Origin: a virus
Strand: one strand, 5' to 3'
Virus record (IMG/VR): IMGVR_UViG_3300036444_000026
Location: 1-42,912 of that record
DNA: 42,912 nt
The notes beneath the pieces are model-generated. The model did not search any database. It had not been told where the DNA came from and saw only the letters and a program-made list of their open reading frames with translations. Shown here in pieces: positions 21,717 through 29,659 of this stretch; positions within the stretch are counted from its first letter, which is position 1; every line of letters starts with the position of its first letter. Made by a program: the position numbers and the translations under genes.

Positions 21717-23776
21717 CAGCCCACCCCGGCTACACGGCTGCGGCGAGCATTCTGGACGGCCCTCACCGTTCGCATCTCAAAGCTGGCACGATCTTGCGCC
21801 ATGATCTGCTCCAGTCGAGCTACGGCCTCCACGGAGGCGCCTCGCGCGTCAATCTGCGGCGCATAGGTGATCGCGCCACTGCCGCTGCTCGCGCTGGACA
21901 TCAGATGGTTCGGGATCACCATCCCCGATCGGTTGGGAACGACCATTTCGGGCCCACGCTCACCGACGAGATAGGCCTTCCCAGCATCAACCGGACCACC
22001 GCTCGCGCGAGCACCGCCAAAGAAATTGGAGATGTCGCCCCCGCCGAGATTGCCTAGCGCGGACGCCAGCGGCCCCGTGATTGCCCTGCGGATTGCGATC
22101 CGAGCGAGGTCCGCCGCGATAGCACTGGCCATCTGACTGAACGCATCCTTGACGCTCTTTGTGCCGGTGACGATGTCAGCAAGGCTATCTTCCAGCGACC
22201 TGAGACCATCGAGAGCGAACGTCTGGAATTGCAGGTTGCTGTCCGCTGCGCTCCGCGCGAACTGCTTGAGCGGGGAATTGGCCTTCTCTGCCGCTTCGGC
22301 CGCCTTGAGATAGGCGTCTGCGAGCGCCGTAATCTTCGCGCGCTGCGCCTCGGTGACGGCAGTGTTCTTCAGTCCCGCGTCTTCGTTTGCCTTCTTGGCA
22401 GCCGTTTCAAGTTCCGTCTGTACACGCGCGCGCTGCTGCGCTGCCGCGCCGAGATCAATCGCCGCCGTCTCGGCGTTCAGTACCGCAGTGCGCTTTTCAA
22501 TCTGAGCGACCGCGCGATCAAACGAGTTGGTATCGGCGCCCTCTTTCTTTTTGTCGGCAGGATAGTCTGCCGCCCTGATCGGCTTCCCGCCGAACTGCGA
22601 GAACGCATCGTCGAAACGATTTGGACCGGCCGACGCCCCGGCATTCTTGAGCTTGTTGAGACCTTCCTGCCGAAGGGCCTCCGCATCCTTCATTGCCTTG
22701 CCGAGCTGTTGAAGTCCGTCGATGCGCGATTGCACCGAGCGATCTTCAACCGTGCCGAAGAGCAGCTTTTCTGCGCCAGGCTCAAGAAACTTGACGAGAT
22801 TGCTCCAAGATGGGTTCTTCCACAAATCGTCGGCGGCCGTACCGAGTGATGCGACGCCCTTGCCGACATCGGTCGACGCCACATACTGGGCGAGCATCTT
22901 GTAGGCTGTGGTGAGCCGATCGACCGCCAGAGCGAGGTTCGTAATGCCATTGACCGCGGCATTGGAGATCTTGGAAACCTGATCGACTTCCCGCGCGGCA
23001 TTGATGGCTGCGTTTTTGAGGTTGGTGAATGCCTGCGAGATGGTCATGTCCATCGACGCGGCTTTGCTCCGCAGCCCTTCAGCACCAGCCTGGAAACCAA
23101 GGAAGAAGGCTTTCGATGAGATTTCGCCGTCGTTGACAAGCTGCCGGAGCTTCGCGACAGAGCCGCCCGCTTCCTGGATGCCCGCCGCCGCTGCTTGCGC
23201 AATCGCTGGGGCACCTTCGAGGATCGAATTGAACTCTTCCGCGCGCACAACGCCGGCGCCCATAGCCTGCGAGAGCTGCAGGAGAGCTCCGCTCGACTCC
23301 GCGGCGGTCTTTCCGGAAACGCGGAGCGCGAGCGCCACATTATCGGTGAACTTCGCCAGCTGCAGGCTGCCAATTCCCAGCTCTTTCTGGGAAAGCGCGA
23401 CTTTGCCATACAGATCGGCGAGCTCGACCAATGGTGCGCCATTCTTCTGCGCCGACTGGTATAGCTTCTCGTAGACGCTATTGAGCTGCTCTCCGGACAG
23501 GCCGGCGACCTTGAGCGCGTTGTCGATCTTCGTCGCGGAATCGAGAAACTCTTTCGCCGCCGCGACAGAGAGGACGCCGCCGGCGAGCTTTCCGACAGAG
23601 CTGAGCGACGATCCGAAGTCAAACGACTTCGAGATATTCTTGTTCATGGTCGCAAAGCGCTTCTCGATTCCGCTCGCCTGCGAATTCGTCTGCGCCATCG
23701 CCTTGGCGAGCGACCGCTCATAGCTTTTGATGTTCGCCTCGAGGCTCACCACGAGGCGTTCAAGGTCAGTCGCCAA
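21716..23776 (-). CDS. Tape measure protein
   Basis: 686 residues. The start is a long helix (LERLVVSLEANIKSYERSLAKAMAQ). Residues about 75-270 form the tape-measure core domain: TKIDNALKVAGLSGEQLNSVY, LYGKVALSQKELGI, LRVSGKTAAESSGALLQLSQAM, GVVRAEEFNSILEGAPAIAQA, FLGFQAGAEGL. The C-terminus has ASGGPVDAGKAYLVGERGPE with MVVPNRSG, usual in this family. At roughly 1.5 angstrom per residue the tail would be near 100 nm; this is a rule of thumb. It fixes tail length and passes into the cell with DNA. Confidence 0.9.
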   Translation of the reverse strand: MATDLERLVVSLEANIKSYERSLAKAMAQTNSQASGIEKRFATMNKNISKSFDFGSSLSSVGKLAGGVLSVAAAKEFLDSATKIDNALKVAGLSGEQLNSVYEKLYQSAQKNGAPLVELADLYGKVALSQKELGIGSLQLAKFTDNVALALRVSGKTAAESSGALLQLSQAMGAGVVRAEEFNSILEGAPAIAQAAAAGIQEAGGSVAKLRQLVNDGEISSKAFFLGFQAGAEGLRSKAASMDMTISQAFTNLKNAAINAAREVDQVSKISNAAVNGITNLALAVDRLTTAYKMLAQYVASTDVGKGVASLGTAADDLWKNPSWSNLVKFLEPGAEKLLFGTVEDRSVQSRIDGLQQLGKAMKDAEALRQEGLNKLKNAGASAGPNRFDDAFSQFGGKPIRAADYPADKKKEGADTNSFDRAVAQIEKRTAVLNAETAAIDLGAAAQQRARVQTELETAAKKANEDAGLKNTAVTEAQRAKITALADAYLKAAEAAEKANSPLKQFARSAADSNLQFQTFALDGLRSLEDSLADIVTGTKSVKDAFSQMASAIAADLARIAIRRAITGPLASALGNLGGGDISNFFGGARASGGPVDAGKAYLVGERGPEMVVPNRSGMVIPNHLMSSASSGSGAITYAPQIDARGASVEAVARLEQIMAQDRASFEMRTVRAVQNARRSRVAGVG

Positions 23777-23780
23777 AGCT

Positions 23781-24005
23781 TTATTCCTTGGATTTCAGGT
23801 ATTCCCAGAGATCGTCAGCTTCTGCTGAGCTGAGGCCCTCGGACTGCGCCTGCTCTGACAGCAGCGCGAAGAACTGCCACATCGACATGGCGCCCACTTG
23901 CTGAGGCGTCATGTTCAGCTTTCCGCCAGCTCCGTAGATGGCTCCGAACCTGATCTTTCCGTTGGGGAGATCGTCGATCCGTTTTCCTGATCCGGAGCCC
24001 CGGAT
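23781..24005 (-). CDS. Tail assembly chaperone frameshift extension (T part of GT)
   Basis: This frame is open from about 24041 and has no good start of its own. Read after a -1 slip on the A run at 24005-24012 it continues the upstream chaperone with KKIRGSGSGKRIDDLPNGKI, then MTPQQVGAMSMWQFFALLSEQ and a helix ending DDLWEYLKSK. The fusion would be 184 residues (110 from the upstream frame plus 74). In lambda the GT fusion recruits the tail tube protein to the tape measure; position directly before the tape measure gene fits. An internal ATG (MTPQQVGAM) could give a separate product. Confidence 0.8.
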   Translation of the reverse strand: MRGSGSGKRIDDLPNGKIRFGAIYGAGGKLNMTPQQVGAMSMWQFFALLSEQAQSEGLSSAEADDLWEYLKSKE

Positions 24006-24334
24006 TTTTTTTCGATTTCTTCCTCGGGGGCGCCGTAACACCCAGCCGACATCACCGCGATCGCATACAAGCGGTTCTCTGCCGGCGGCCGGTCCTCCAC
24101 ATAAGACCGAACCTTGCGCAAGGCATCAACCGGGGGCATGCCGCCGCCGATCAGGCCGAGCCGAAGGACGTGGCTGATGTCGCCAATCTTGTTTGTGCCG
24201 CCCTGGAGCCGATCGAGAATAACGAAGGGGCCGGCATCGAGCGCTTCCTGAAGCTTCTCAATTTCAGCCCAACCAAGGCGGAAGTGGAACGTGCCATCCG
24301 CCCAGTCCAGCGTCAGAGACGCGTCACGGCTCAA
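23915..24334 (-). CDS. Tail assembly chaperone, GTA gp10-like (G part)
   Basis: 139 residues from the TTG at 24334, whose last two bases overlap the upstream stop (TTGA); the frame is open upstream but that part is shared with the tail tube gene. LTLDWADGTFHFRLGWAEIEKLQEALDAG, ILDRLQGG, VLRLGLIGGG and RLYAIAVMSAGCYG match the GTA gp10 / tail chaperone family as I remember it. The unshifted end is a Ser/Pro-rich tail. The gene sits between tail tube and tape measure, as expected for G. Confidence 0.8.
   Translation of the reverse strand: MSRDASLTLDWADGTFHFRLGWAEIEKLQEALDAGPFVILDRLQGGTNKIGDISHVLRLGLIGGGMPPVDALRKVRSYVEDRPPAENRLYAIAVMSAGCYGAPEEEIEKKSGAPDQENGSTISPTERSGSEPSTELAES
23990..24011 (-). 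promoter_or_regulatory. Minus-one frameshift signal: A_AAA_AAA plus hairpin
   Basis: On the minus strand, GAA AAA AAA TCC gives the heptamer A_AAA_AAA (24011-24005) in frame. Immediately after lies ATCCGG-GGCT-CCGGAT (24005-23990), a perfect six-pair hairpin. Slipping back one base joins the two chaperone frames exactly. The reading frames differ by one base in the direction needed for -1. Confidence 0.8.
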
Positions 24335-24771
24335 GGCGCCACCGTCCGCACGAGCTCGCCGTCGGACTGCATCTCGATATTGGCCGTAACCCGGCCTCCG
24401 TCCTCGGCGCCCGCGGTGAAAGTCGAGACATGCATGAAGCCGGTCCACGTAATGGTCTTCGCCGGGAATTCGACTTCGAGTTTGACCGGAACGCTCTCGA
24501 CGTTTTCCCAAGCATCAAGCCAGGTTTCGACCGATTGCGCGGCCATTACCCCTTCGCCTGAGACAGAAGCGGAGAGGCTAGCGGCATCGCGGCCGACCCA
24601 GGAGACAGCGTCCGGGTCTTCGCAATCCGGCAGGTTGACGTCGGTCAGCTCCTTCGTCAGCGTCAGCGACTTTGAAGTGAGGCCGCAGGGCGCTGCATAG
24701 ACCATCGGACTGGCACCATCGCCAAGCAGGATGCGAAATTTACCAAAGCGGGCAGTGACTGGCTTGGCCAT
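24331..24771 (-). CDS. Major tail protein (tail tube)
   Basis: 146 residues. The layout fits tube proteins: FGKFRILLGDGASPM, TSKSLTLTKELTDVNLPDCEDPDAVSW, an Ala-rich helix-turn region, VKLEVEFPAKTITWTGFMHVSTFT and VTANIEMQSDGELV. Polymerised rings of this protein form the tube through which DNA leaves. It lies just upstream of the chaperone pair. Similar to GTA gp9-type proteins. Confidence 0.75.
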   Translation of the reverse strand: MAKPVTARFGKFRILLGDGASPMVYAAPCGLTSKSLTLTKELTDVNLPDCEDPDAVSWVGRDAASLSASVSGEGVMAAQSVETWLDAWENVESVPVKLEVEFPAKTITWTGFMHVSTFTAGAEDGGRVTANIEMQSDGELVRTVAP

Positions 24772-24789
24772 AGCGGCCTCCTGTTGAGG

Positions 24790-25194
24790 TTAGGGCTGTT
24801 CGATGAACGAGGTGAATTCGATGGCAGCGTGGTTCGCGCCACTATCCGGATCGCGCAGGAAGCGCGTTTGGCGGTGCTCCATGGAAACAAGAGCGTTGTC
24901 AGTGAGAGGAAGCTCAAAGCCGTCGAGCGCGGCTCGGATGGCTTCGGCGATGCGCTTTACTTCAGGGAGACCAAGCGCGGTCGACCACGCATCGATCTGG
25001 GTAAACGCCTCGAAGCCCTTGATACACTCGGCGTTGGCGGCGACGAATTGCTCGGGCCCGAGGGAGACATACGGCGCGACGGTGTTGGCCGGCACATTGT
25101 CGAAGATCTTCTGACCGACGAGCGCCGTCAGCGGCCCGTAAGCCCTCAATCGGGTGACAATGGCGCCTTGCAGCTCCAGAGACGGGCTCGTCAC
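24790..25194 (-). CDS. Tail terminator / completion protein (DUF3168)
   Basis: 134 residues. LQGAIVTRLRAYGPLTALVGQKIFD, VPANTVAPYVSLG, FEAFTQIDAWST, GLPEVKRIAEAIRAALDG are the DUF3168 pattern, in the usual slot between the HK97 gp10-like gene and the tail tube. It caps the tail tube at the head-proximal end. Start overlaps the gp10-like stop. Confidence 0.85.
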   Translation of the reverse strand: MTSPSLELQGAIVTRLRAYGPLTALVGQKIFDNVPANTVAPYVSLGPEQFVAANAECIKGFEAFTQIDAWSTALGLPEVKRIAEAIRAALDGFELPLTDNALVSMEHRQTRFLRDPDSGANHAAIEFTSFIEQP

Positions 25195-25655
25195 TTACCT
25201 GCCACCTTCTTTGCCGCCTTCGTGGTTGCGCGGGTGATCCGCGACTTCACCCGCTTCCGAAGCGCGCGATACGGCGGGTAAAAGAACGGCTGCGCTTTCG
25301 TGCCAGGATGCTGGCTCCCGGCAAACTTGCCGCCGTTGATATGCGGCGCCGTTCCGAACTCGATCAAATGCGCGTATCGGACCTTGCCGTTACCTGCAGA
25401 GAGCCGCACCGTCAGGTCCGGGTCGCCAGCGCCGGCCGCTGCACTCAGGGAGGAGTAGCGCACGCGCGCCCCGCCCCAGGTCTGGACGATGCTGTTGCGC
25501 AGATCGCCGGTCTTCACCGGAGCAAGACGCTTCTGCATATCGGTGATTTCGTCGGCGCCCTCAGCCAGCGCCTGCTTGATCGCCGACCGAACTTCCGCCG
25601 GCAGCGCCGCCATCTTGGCCAACAGCCGCTTTCGGCCTTCCAGTTTTGTCGCCAT
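25191..25655 (-). CDS. HK97 gp10-like head-tail connector protein
   Basis: 154 residues from the ATG at 25655 (the frame is open further upstream, within the small gene before). EGRKRLLAKMAALPAEVRSAIKQALAEGADEITDMQKRLAPVKTGDLRNSI, YAHLIEFGTAPH and HPGTKAQPFFYPPYRA are the strong signatures of the gp10-like family that joins tail to head. Basic end (RVKSRITRATTKAAKKV). Confidence 0.9.
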   Translation of the reverse strand: MATKLEGRKRLLAKMAALPAEVRSAIKQALAEGADEITDMQKRLAPVKTGDLRNSIVQTWGGARVRYSSLSAAAGAGDPDLTVRLSAGNGKVRYAHLIEFGTAPHINGGKFAGSQHPGTKAQPFFYPPYRALRKRVKSRITRATTKAAKKVAGK

Positions 25656-25797
25656 GGATGGTTCCGGCCTTGGCTTTCTTGATTGCGGCCACGGCCGCCT
25701 CGGGCACCCGCGGATAGGTCCGCCCGCCGACATAAGCGATGATGACGCCGGCCTTGGGCCGATAGTCGAAGTCGCGGGACATGGTGACGGTCTTCAC
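25561..25797 (-). CDS. Small connector-region protein
   Basis: 78 residues. MSRDFDYRPKAGVIIAYVGGRTYPRVPEAAVAAIKKAKAGTI looks like a small protein repeatedly found between the head closure and gp10-like genes. It begins on an ATGA overlap and its last 95 bases are shared with the next gene in another frame, so its C-terminal GGAAGGSS tail may be incidental. Function unknown. Confidence 0.55.
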   Translation of the reverse strand: MKTVTMSRDFDYRPKAGVIIAYVGGRTYPRVPEAAVAAIKKAKAGTIHGDKTGRPKAAVGQDGGAAGGSSVGDQAGAG

Positions 25798-26135
25798 GCA
25801 GCGGCTCCGGTCTGGCAGAGCAACTCGAGCCAGGCGCCGCCATCGTCGGGATCCACGATGGATTTGATGGCGTATTCGACACCTTCCGGCAGGTCCCGCG
25901 CTCTCCAGTCCTCACGGATGAGGCGGGTCTTGCTGCTGGCGCGCACGGTGATGTTGACCGTGTTCTGGGATTGCAGGCGCGCCGCGGTGACGGCCTCGCC
26001 GCCCAGCTTGGCCTTCACCTCAGCCCACACCGTGAACTGCTCGGCCCAGCCGGCCTGCGTGTTGCCGTAGCCGTCATCGACCTCTGCCCGCTTATCGAAC
26101 GTGATGCGATGACGCAGGCTGCCAGCGGTCGCCAT
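25794..26135 (-). CDS. Head-tail joining (head closure) protein
   Basis: 113 residues from the ATG at 26135. LRHRITFDKRAEVDDGYGNTQAGWAEQFTVWAEVKA, GGEAVTAARLQSQNTVNITVR, RLIREDWRARDLPEGVEYAIKSIVDPDD follow the Phage_H_T_join family (SPP1 gp16-like), which closes the portal channel after packaging. The frame is open upstream, but those codons read antisense-like to the decoration gene. Confidence 0.85.
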   Translation of the reverse strand: MATAGSLRHRITFDKRAEVDDGYGNTQAGWAEQFTVWAEVKAKLGGEAVTAARLQSQNTVNITVRASSKTRLIREDWRARDLPEGVEYAIKSIVDPDDGGAWLELLCQTGAAA

Positions 26136-26137
26136 GG

Positions 26138-26548
26138 CTACTTGGTAACGCCCGGATTCTGAATTGCGACGTTGAGCACCGATGCGGAGATCGCTAGGCC
26201 CAGCTGGCAGACATTCTCGCCGGCGCCGAGATCGGCAGCAGGCTGGATGCCGCCCGGCGTCTCGCTGAGATAATAGGGATCGCCTGGGACGAGCGTCGCG
26301 CCAATGGTGACGGGGCCGCCGGTGCACACGACGAGCGGTTGGTTTAGCGCCGCGCCGTTAAGAGCGATACCCCCTGCTTTCTTGGCTTCGGCCGTAGCCG
26401 AATTGCTGTCGGCCAGCATCCACTTCTTGTTGATGGAGGAAAGGTAGACCGCCTTGCCGGCGGTGATGGCCTCACCGGCCTGGCCGGAGACCCGGGCAGC
26501 GTTGGGATCGGCGACGACGGATGCGGCGGTAATGACGAGATCGGCCAT
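26138..26548 (-). CDS. Capsid decoration protein candidate (DUF2190-like)
   Basis: 136 residues. Beta-rich: GEAITAGKAVYLSSINKKWMLAD, AKKAGGIALNGAALNQPLVVCTGGPVTIGATL, GDPYYLSETPGGIQPAADLG, VCQLGLAISASVLNVAI. This is the pattern of DUF2190-type cement or decoration proteins that bind capsid surfaces. It is placed among the head-tail genes. Two bases separate it from the next gene. Confidence 0.65.
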   Translation of the reverse strand: MADLVITAASVVADPNAARVSGQAGEAITAGKAVYLSSINKKWMLADSNSATAEAKKAGGIALNGAALNQPLVVCTGGPVTIGATLVPGDPYYLSETPGGIQPAADLGAGENVCQLGLAISASVLNVAIQNPGVTK

Positions 26549-26556
26549 GGTGGCTC

Positions 26557-27111
26557 CTAGAATTGGCGGAAGCGATAGGCGCTGAGAAGCGCGTTGATGC
26601 TCGTTCGGTAGCGGGCAGCGTCATCCACATCGTCGTAATTCATTTCGACGTGCAGCTTGATGGCGCTTTGAAAGTTGCCAATGCGCGGATCGTCGCTCGC
26701 AAACCCCGCCCAGCAACGAACACGAAATGAGCCGGCAGGGCGCGGCCAGGAGTAACCAGAATTGAGGATTAGTCGCGGCTGCCAGGTGAGCGGACCGCTC
26801 ACACGATAGGCAACCGGGGGGTACTCCACGTCGGCGCCGTACAGCACGGTCAGAGCGTGCTCGTCGTCGAGGAACACAGGACCAGGCAGCGTCACCTCTC
26901 GCAACGGAACCGGGTCGTAGAAGAATTCGACCTCCTGACGTGCGACCGGCCGCCGGAGCCACCCGATATCGGGGTCCTCGAAGCCAGCTTGTGCGCCGGC
27001 AACGAGAGCCTCGATACGGTCATCGTCTTCGTCGTGATCGACCCGCAGGTGCGCCTTCATCTCTTCAAGTGAGACTGCCTGATCGGGGGGCGTGATGACG
27101 ACGAAAGGCAT
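26557..27111 (-). CDS. Head-tail connector (HK97 gp6-like)
   Basis: 184 residues. ISLEEMKAHLRVDHDEDDDRIEALVAGAQAGFED near the start and IKLHVEMNYDDVDDAARYRTSINALLSAYR at the end mark the gp6-like connector that binds below the portal. The middle holds a beta insertion. It lies in the expected place after the capsid gene. Confidence 0.85.
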   Translation of the reverse strand: MPFVVITPPDQAVSLEEMKAHLRVDHDEDDDRIEALVAGAQAGFEDPDIGWLRRPVARQEVEFFYDPVPLREVTLPGPVFLDDEHALTVLYGADVEYPPVAYRVSGPLTWQPRLILNSGYSWPRPAGSFRVRCWAGFASDDPRIGNFQSAIKLHVEMNYDDVDDAARYRTSINALLSAYRFRQF

Positions 27112-27120
27112 AGGGCCAGA

Positions 27121-27393
27121 TCAGTCCTTGGAGGTCTTGGAAGCTTGACCCTGCTCCGCAAGGTGGCGGGCGACAGCCTCAGCGCCGGAGATCGTCGGAT
27201 CGTTGAAATCGATCCGATTCTGATCTTCGGTCGTCTGCTCGCGCGGGTTGGCATCCACCGCCGGATGGCCGAGATCGACATCCGTCACCTGATCCGGGGC
27301 GCCCGAAGGCTCGACTGTCTTCGCCGCCGGGATGTCGGCGGGCGCAGATTTCTGTTTTACGGTCTTCTGAGCGGTCTTGCTCTTGTTAGCCAT
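27121..27393 (-). CDS. Small polar protein after the capsid gene
   Basis: 90 residues from the ATG at 27393 (GGAGG five bases before). Mostly Lys/Ala/Pro/Asp-rich and probably disordered for the first 50, then NRIDFNDPTISGAEAVARHLAEQGQ. Small proteins of this kind often lie next to the capsid gene and may contact the capsid. No family recognised. Confidence 0.55.
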   Translation of the reverse strand: MANKSKTAQKTVKQKSAPADIPAAKTVEPSGAPDQVTDVDLGHPAVDANPREQTTEDQNRIDFNDPTISGAEAVARHLAEQGQASKTSKD

Positions 27394-27453
27394 ACCGGCC
27401 TCCATCAGTTGTGGAAGGGAACGAGCGGCGCTGGACGCGCCGCCCGGCAGTCG

Positions 27454-28716
27454 TTAGGTGGCGGACACCTTGATGGCGACCATGGCCTGCGGGTTTTTGA
27501 TGCCGCCGCCGACGCGCTTGGTGGTGTAGAACTGCACGTACGGCTTGTTGGTGTAGGGATCGCGCAGAACGCGGACACCGATACGGTCGATCACGATGTA
27601 CGTTTCCGCCATGTCGCCGTAGAGAGCGGCAATTGCATCGGCCGCGACGTTCGCCATGTCTGGCACGTCGACAATCGGAACGCCGGCCAAGGTCGACGGC
27701 TGGCCCTGCTGGAAGCTCGGCTGCCACAGATAGTTGCCCTGTCCGTCCTTCAGCTTGCGCATGGCCGCAACCGACAGACGGTTGGTGTAGAGCTTGGCGT
27801 TGGCCGAATATGCCTGCGGCAACGCATAGATCGCGGTGATGAAGCCATCCCCCGTAAATTTCGTGGCATCGCCACTCGGAGAGATGGGAATTGCGCCCCA
27901 GGGATGCGCAGCGGCATTCGCACCGCCCGTGACATATGTGAGCAGACCGTTCGGCTTGTTGGTGCCGTTGCCCGACAGGAACGCGATATTCTCCTGGCGC
28001 GCAAATTCGGTCTTGGTCTCTTCGGTCAACCAGTTCTCGACGTTAAAATACGCATCGTCGAGCAGCTGCTGGGTCACCGCCGGATTCGCATAGATTTCAC
28101 CAAGCGCGTAGTTCAGCGAGCCGATCTGCGGAGTGGAGGTGGCTGGACGCGACGCAGTCTCACCTACCCAGCCGGAGCCAACAGCGCGATCCGTAAAGAG
28201 CTTGGAGAACCCGGGACCGGAGATCGAGATGACCGTGGCATTCTCTCGGATGGGCGAAATCAGCTTGAGCTTTTCGCCGAGAGTACGGTCCCATTCGACC
28301 GGCGCCATATAGCCGCCGTCAGCGGCGCTGCCGACCGACATCGCGGCCTGCACTTCGCCCTTTCGAAAGAACTGCGGGAACGCCTTGGCATAAGCGACTT
28401 GCTCAGCCGTCGGCTCAACGCCATAGGCCGGGCCGGAGTTGCCGGCCTTCGCGGCGGCGATCTGGACAGCCTGCTCGTCCAGCAGCTTTTGCAGGTCGCC
28501 AAGCGAAACGTTGATACGATCAAGCTTTTCGTCGCGAACGACGTCAGCCTTCCCCTTCTCGTCTGCCGTAGCCTTGAACTCAGTCCAAGCCTTCTGCAGC
28601 TGCTCGATCACAGCCTGCGGATTGCTTCCGTCGGCACGGATGCCGGCTCCCACGATGGCACGCGGCACATACGCCGAGGCGGACTGCAGAATGCTTTTCT
28701 TCGAAAAATGGCGCAT
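27454..28716 (-). CDS. Major capsid protein (HK97 fold)
   Basis: 420 residues. A helical N-terminal scaffold-like part (about 35-95: PQAVIEQLQKAWTEFKATADEKG, coiled coil to LLDEQAVQIAAAK) precedes the mature fold starting near VGSAADGGYMAPVEW. ISPIRENATVISISG, VGETASRPATSTPQIG, QQLLDDAYFNVENWL, FLSGNGTNKPNGLL and the ending VRVLRDPYTNKPYVQFYTTKRVGGGI fit the Phage_capsid family. The scaffold part would be removed by the protease encoded just upstream. Five bases separate the two genes. Confidence 0.93.
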   Translation of the reverse strand: MRHFSKKSILQSASAYVPRAIVGAGIRADGSNPQAVIEQLQKAWTEFKATADEKGKADVVRDEKLDRINVSLGDLQKLLDEQAVQIAAAKAGNSGPAYGVEPTAEQVAYAKAFPQFFRKGEVQAAMSVGSAADGGYMAPVEWDRTLGEKLKLISPIRENATVISISGPGFSKLFTDRAVGSGWVGETASRPATSTPQIGSLNYALGEIYANPAVTQQLLDDAYFNVENWLTEETKTEFARQENIAFLSGNGTNKPNGLLTYVTGGANAAAHPWGAIPISPSGDATKFTGDGFITAIYALPQAYSANAKLYTNRLSVAAMRKLKDGQGNYLWQPSFQQGQPSTLAGVPIVDVPDMANVAADAIAALYGDMAETYIVIDRIGVRVLRDPYTNKPYVQFYTTKRVGGGIKNPQAMVAIKVSAT

Positions 28717-28720
28717 TGGT

Positions 28721-29659
28721 TTAACCTTTGAGGTTCTGAAGCGACGAAAGAAGCCCGATCATGTCGAGCGGCGTGTCACCAGCTTTTGGCTTGGTGTGAC
28801 CGTCTTTCGACGGGTCGAGGGCAGCGCCTGGCGTACCCTCTGCGCGGGCAGCGCCTGGCGTGCCCGAGATCTTATTGATACGCGCGCGGGCTTCGCTTCG
28901 GGACTGCCCAGCAGCCACCAGTGAAAGCTCCATCGCGCGCAGATCGTTGATTTGGCGATCCCGCGCTTGCGTATCACCGTCAGTCGTAACCTTGTCCGCC
29001 GACAGCAGTGCATCGGCGAAGCCGCGATCAATAGCCTGCGAGCCCGACATGTATGTCTCGGAGTCCATCCATTTCGCGATCTGCTTGGCATCCTGCCCGG
29101 TACGCGAGGCGTAGAGGTCGACCATTGCCTGGTCGAACGGCTCAAGATACTCGGCCGTCTCCTGCAGGTCGTGACGATTTCCGACCGCAATGACCCAGCA
29201 ATTGTGGATCATCATAAACGACGCAGCGCCGATCTCGATGCTGTCGCCGGCCATCGCAACAATCGATGCGGCCGAGGCTGCCATGCCCATGATCTTTACG
29301 GTGATCGGCTGCGGATGTTCGCGCAACACGTTGTAAATGGCGATTCCTTCGAACATGTCGCCGCCGGGCGAATTGATCTGAACCTCAATGGGGCGGTCAC
29401 CGATCGCGCGGAGCTGGGAAGCGACGCCCTTCGCCGTGACACCGCCACCGGACCAAAAATCTTCGCCGATCACATCGAACATGGTGATGACATTGTCACC
29501 CTTCTCGAGCGCGCGAATACCGGCAGCGTCCTCAGACCACCGATCAAGCACCTTTCGGTCCGTCAAGGCCTGAACGTCACGCGTCGCCGGCACCGGCATG
29601 GCGCCGGGCCGCGATTTTGCGAGTACCTTAAGGCTGCGCATCGACATTGGCGGGCTCAT
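28721..29659 (-). CDS. ClpP-like prohead protease
   Basis: 312 residues. PIEVQINSPGGDMFEGIAIYNVL is the ClpP-type Gly-rich loop. The likely triad is Ser129 (GMAASAAS), His152 (MMIHNCW) and Asp199 (WMDSETYMS), with DRGFAD after. It matures the capsid. The first 32 bases overlap the portal gene; later ATGs at 29647 and 29641 are alternatives. The last 60 residues are a disordered Gly/Pro/Ala tail with a nine-residue repeat (GTPGAA twice). Gene order portal, protease, capsid is classic. Confidence 0.9.
   Translation of the reverse strand: MSPPMSMRSLKVLAKSRPGAMPVPATRDVQALTDRKVLDRWSEDAAGIRALEKGDNVITMFDVIGEDFWSGGGVTAKGVASQLRAIGDRPIEVQINSPGGDMFEGIAIYNVLREHPQPITVKIMGMAASAASIVAMAGDSIEIGAASFMMIHNCWVIAVGNRHDLQETAEYLEPFDQAMVDLYASRTGQDAKQIAKWMDSETYMSGSQAIDRGFADALLSADKVTTDGDTQARDRQINDLRAMELSLVAAGQSRSEARARINKISGTPGAARAEGTPGAALDPSKDGHTKPKAGDTPLDMIGLLSSLQNLKG
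28819..28861. repeat. 16-base direct repeat in the protease gene
   Basis: GGGCAGCGCCTGGCGT at 28819-28834 and again at 28846-28861, 27 bases apart, so in frame. It encodes the GTPGAA duplication in the disordered protease tail. Probably a slippage duplication. Confidence 0.75.

Noticed and set aside
24335-24511. Upstream extension of the tail chaperone frame
   Set aside because: Those codons lie within the tail tube gene and read as Arg/Gly-rich; the TTG at 24334 gives a coupled start.
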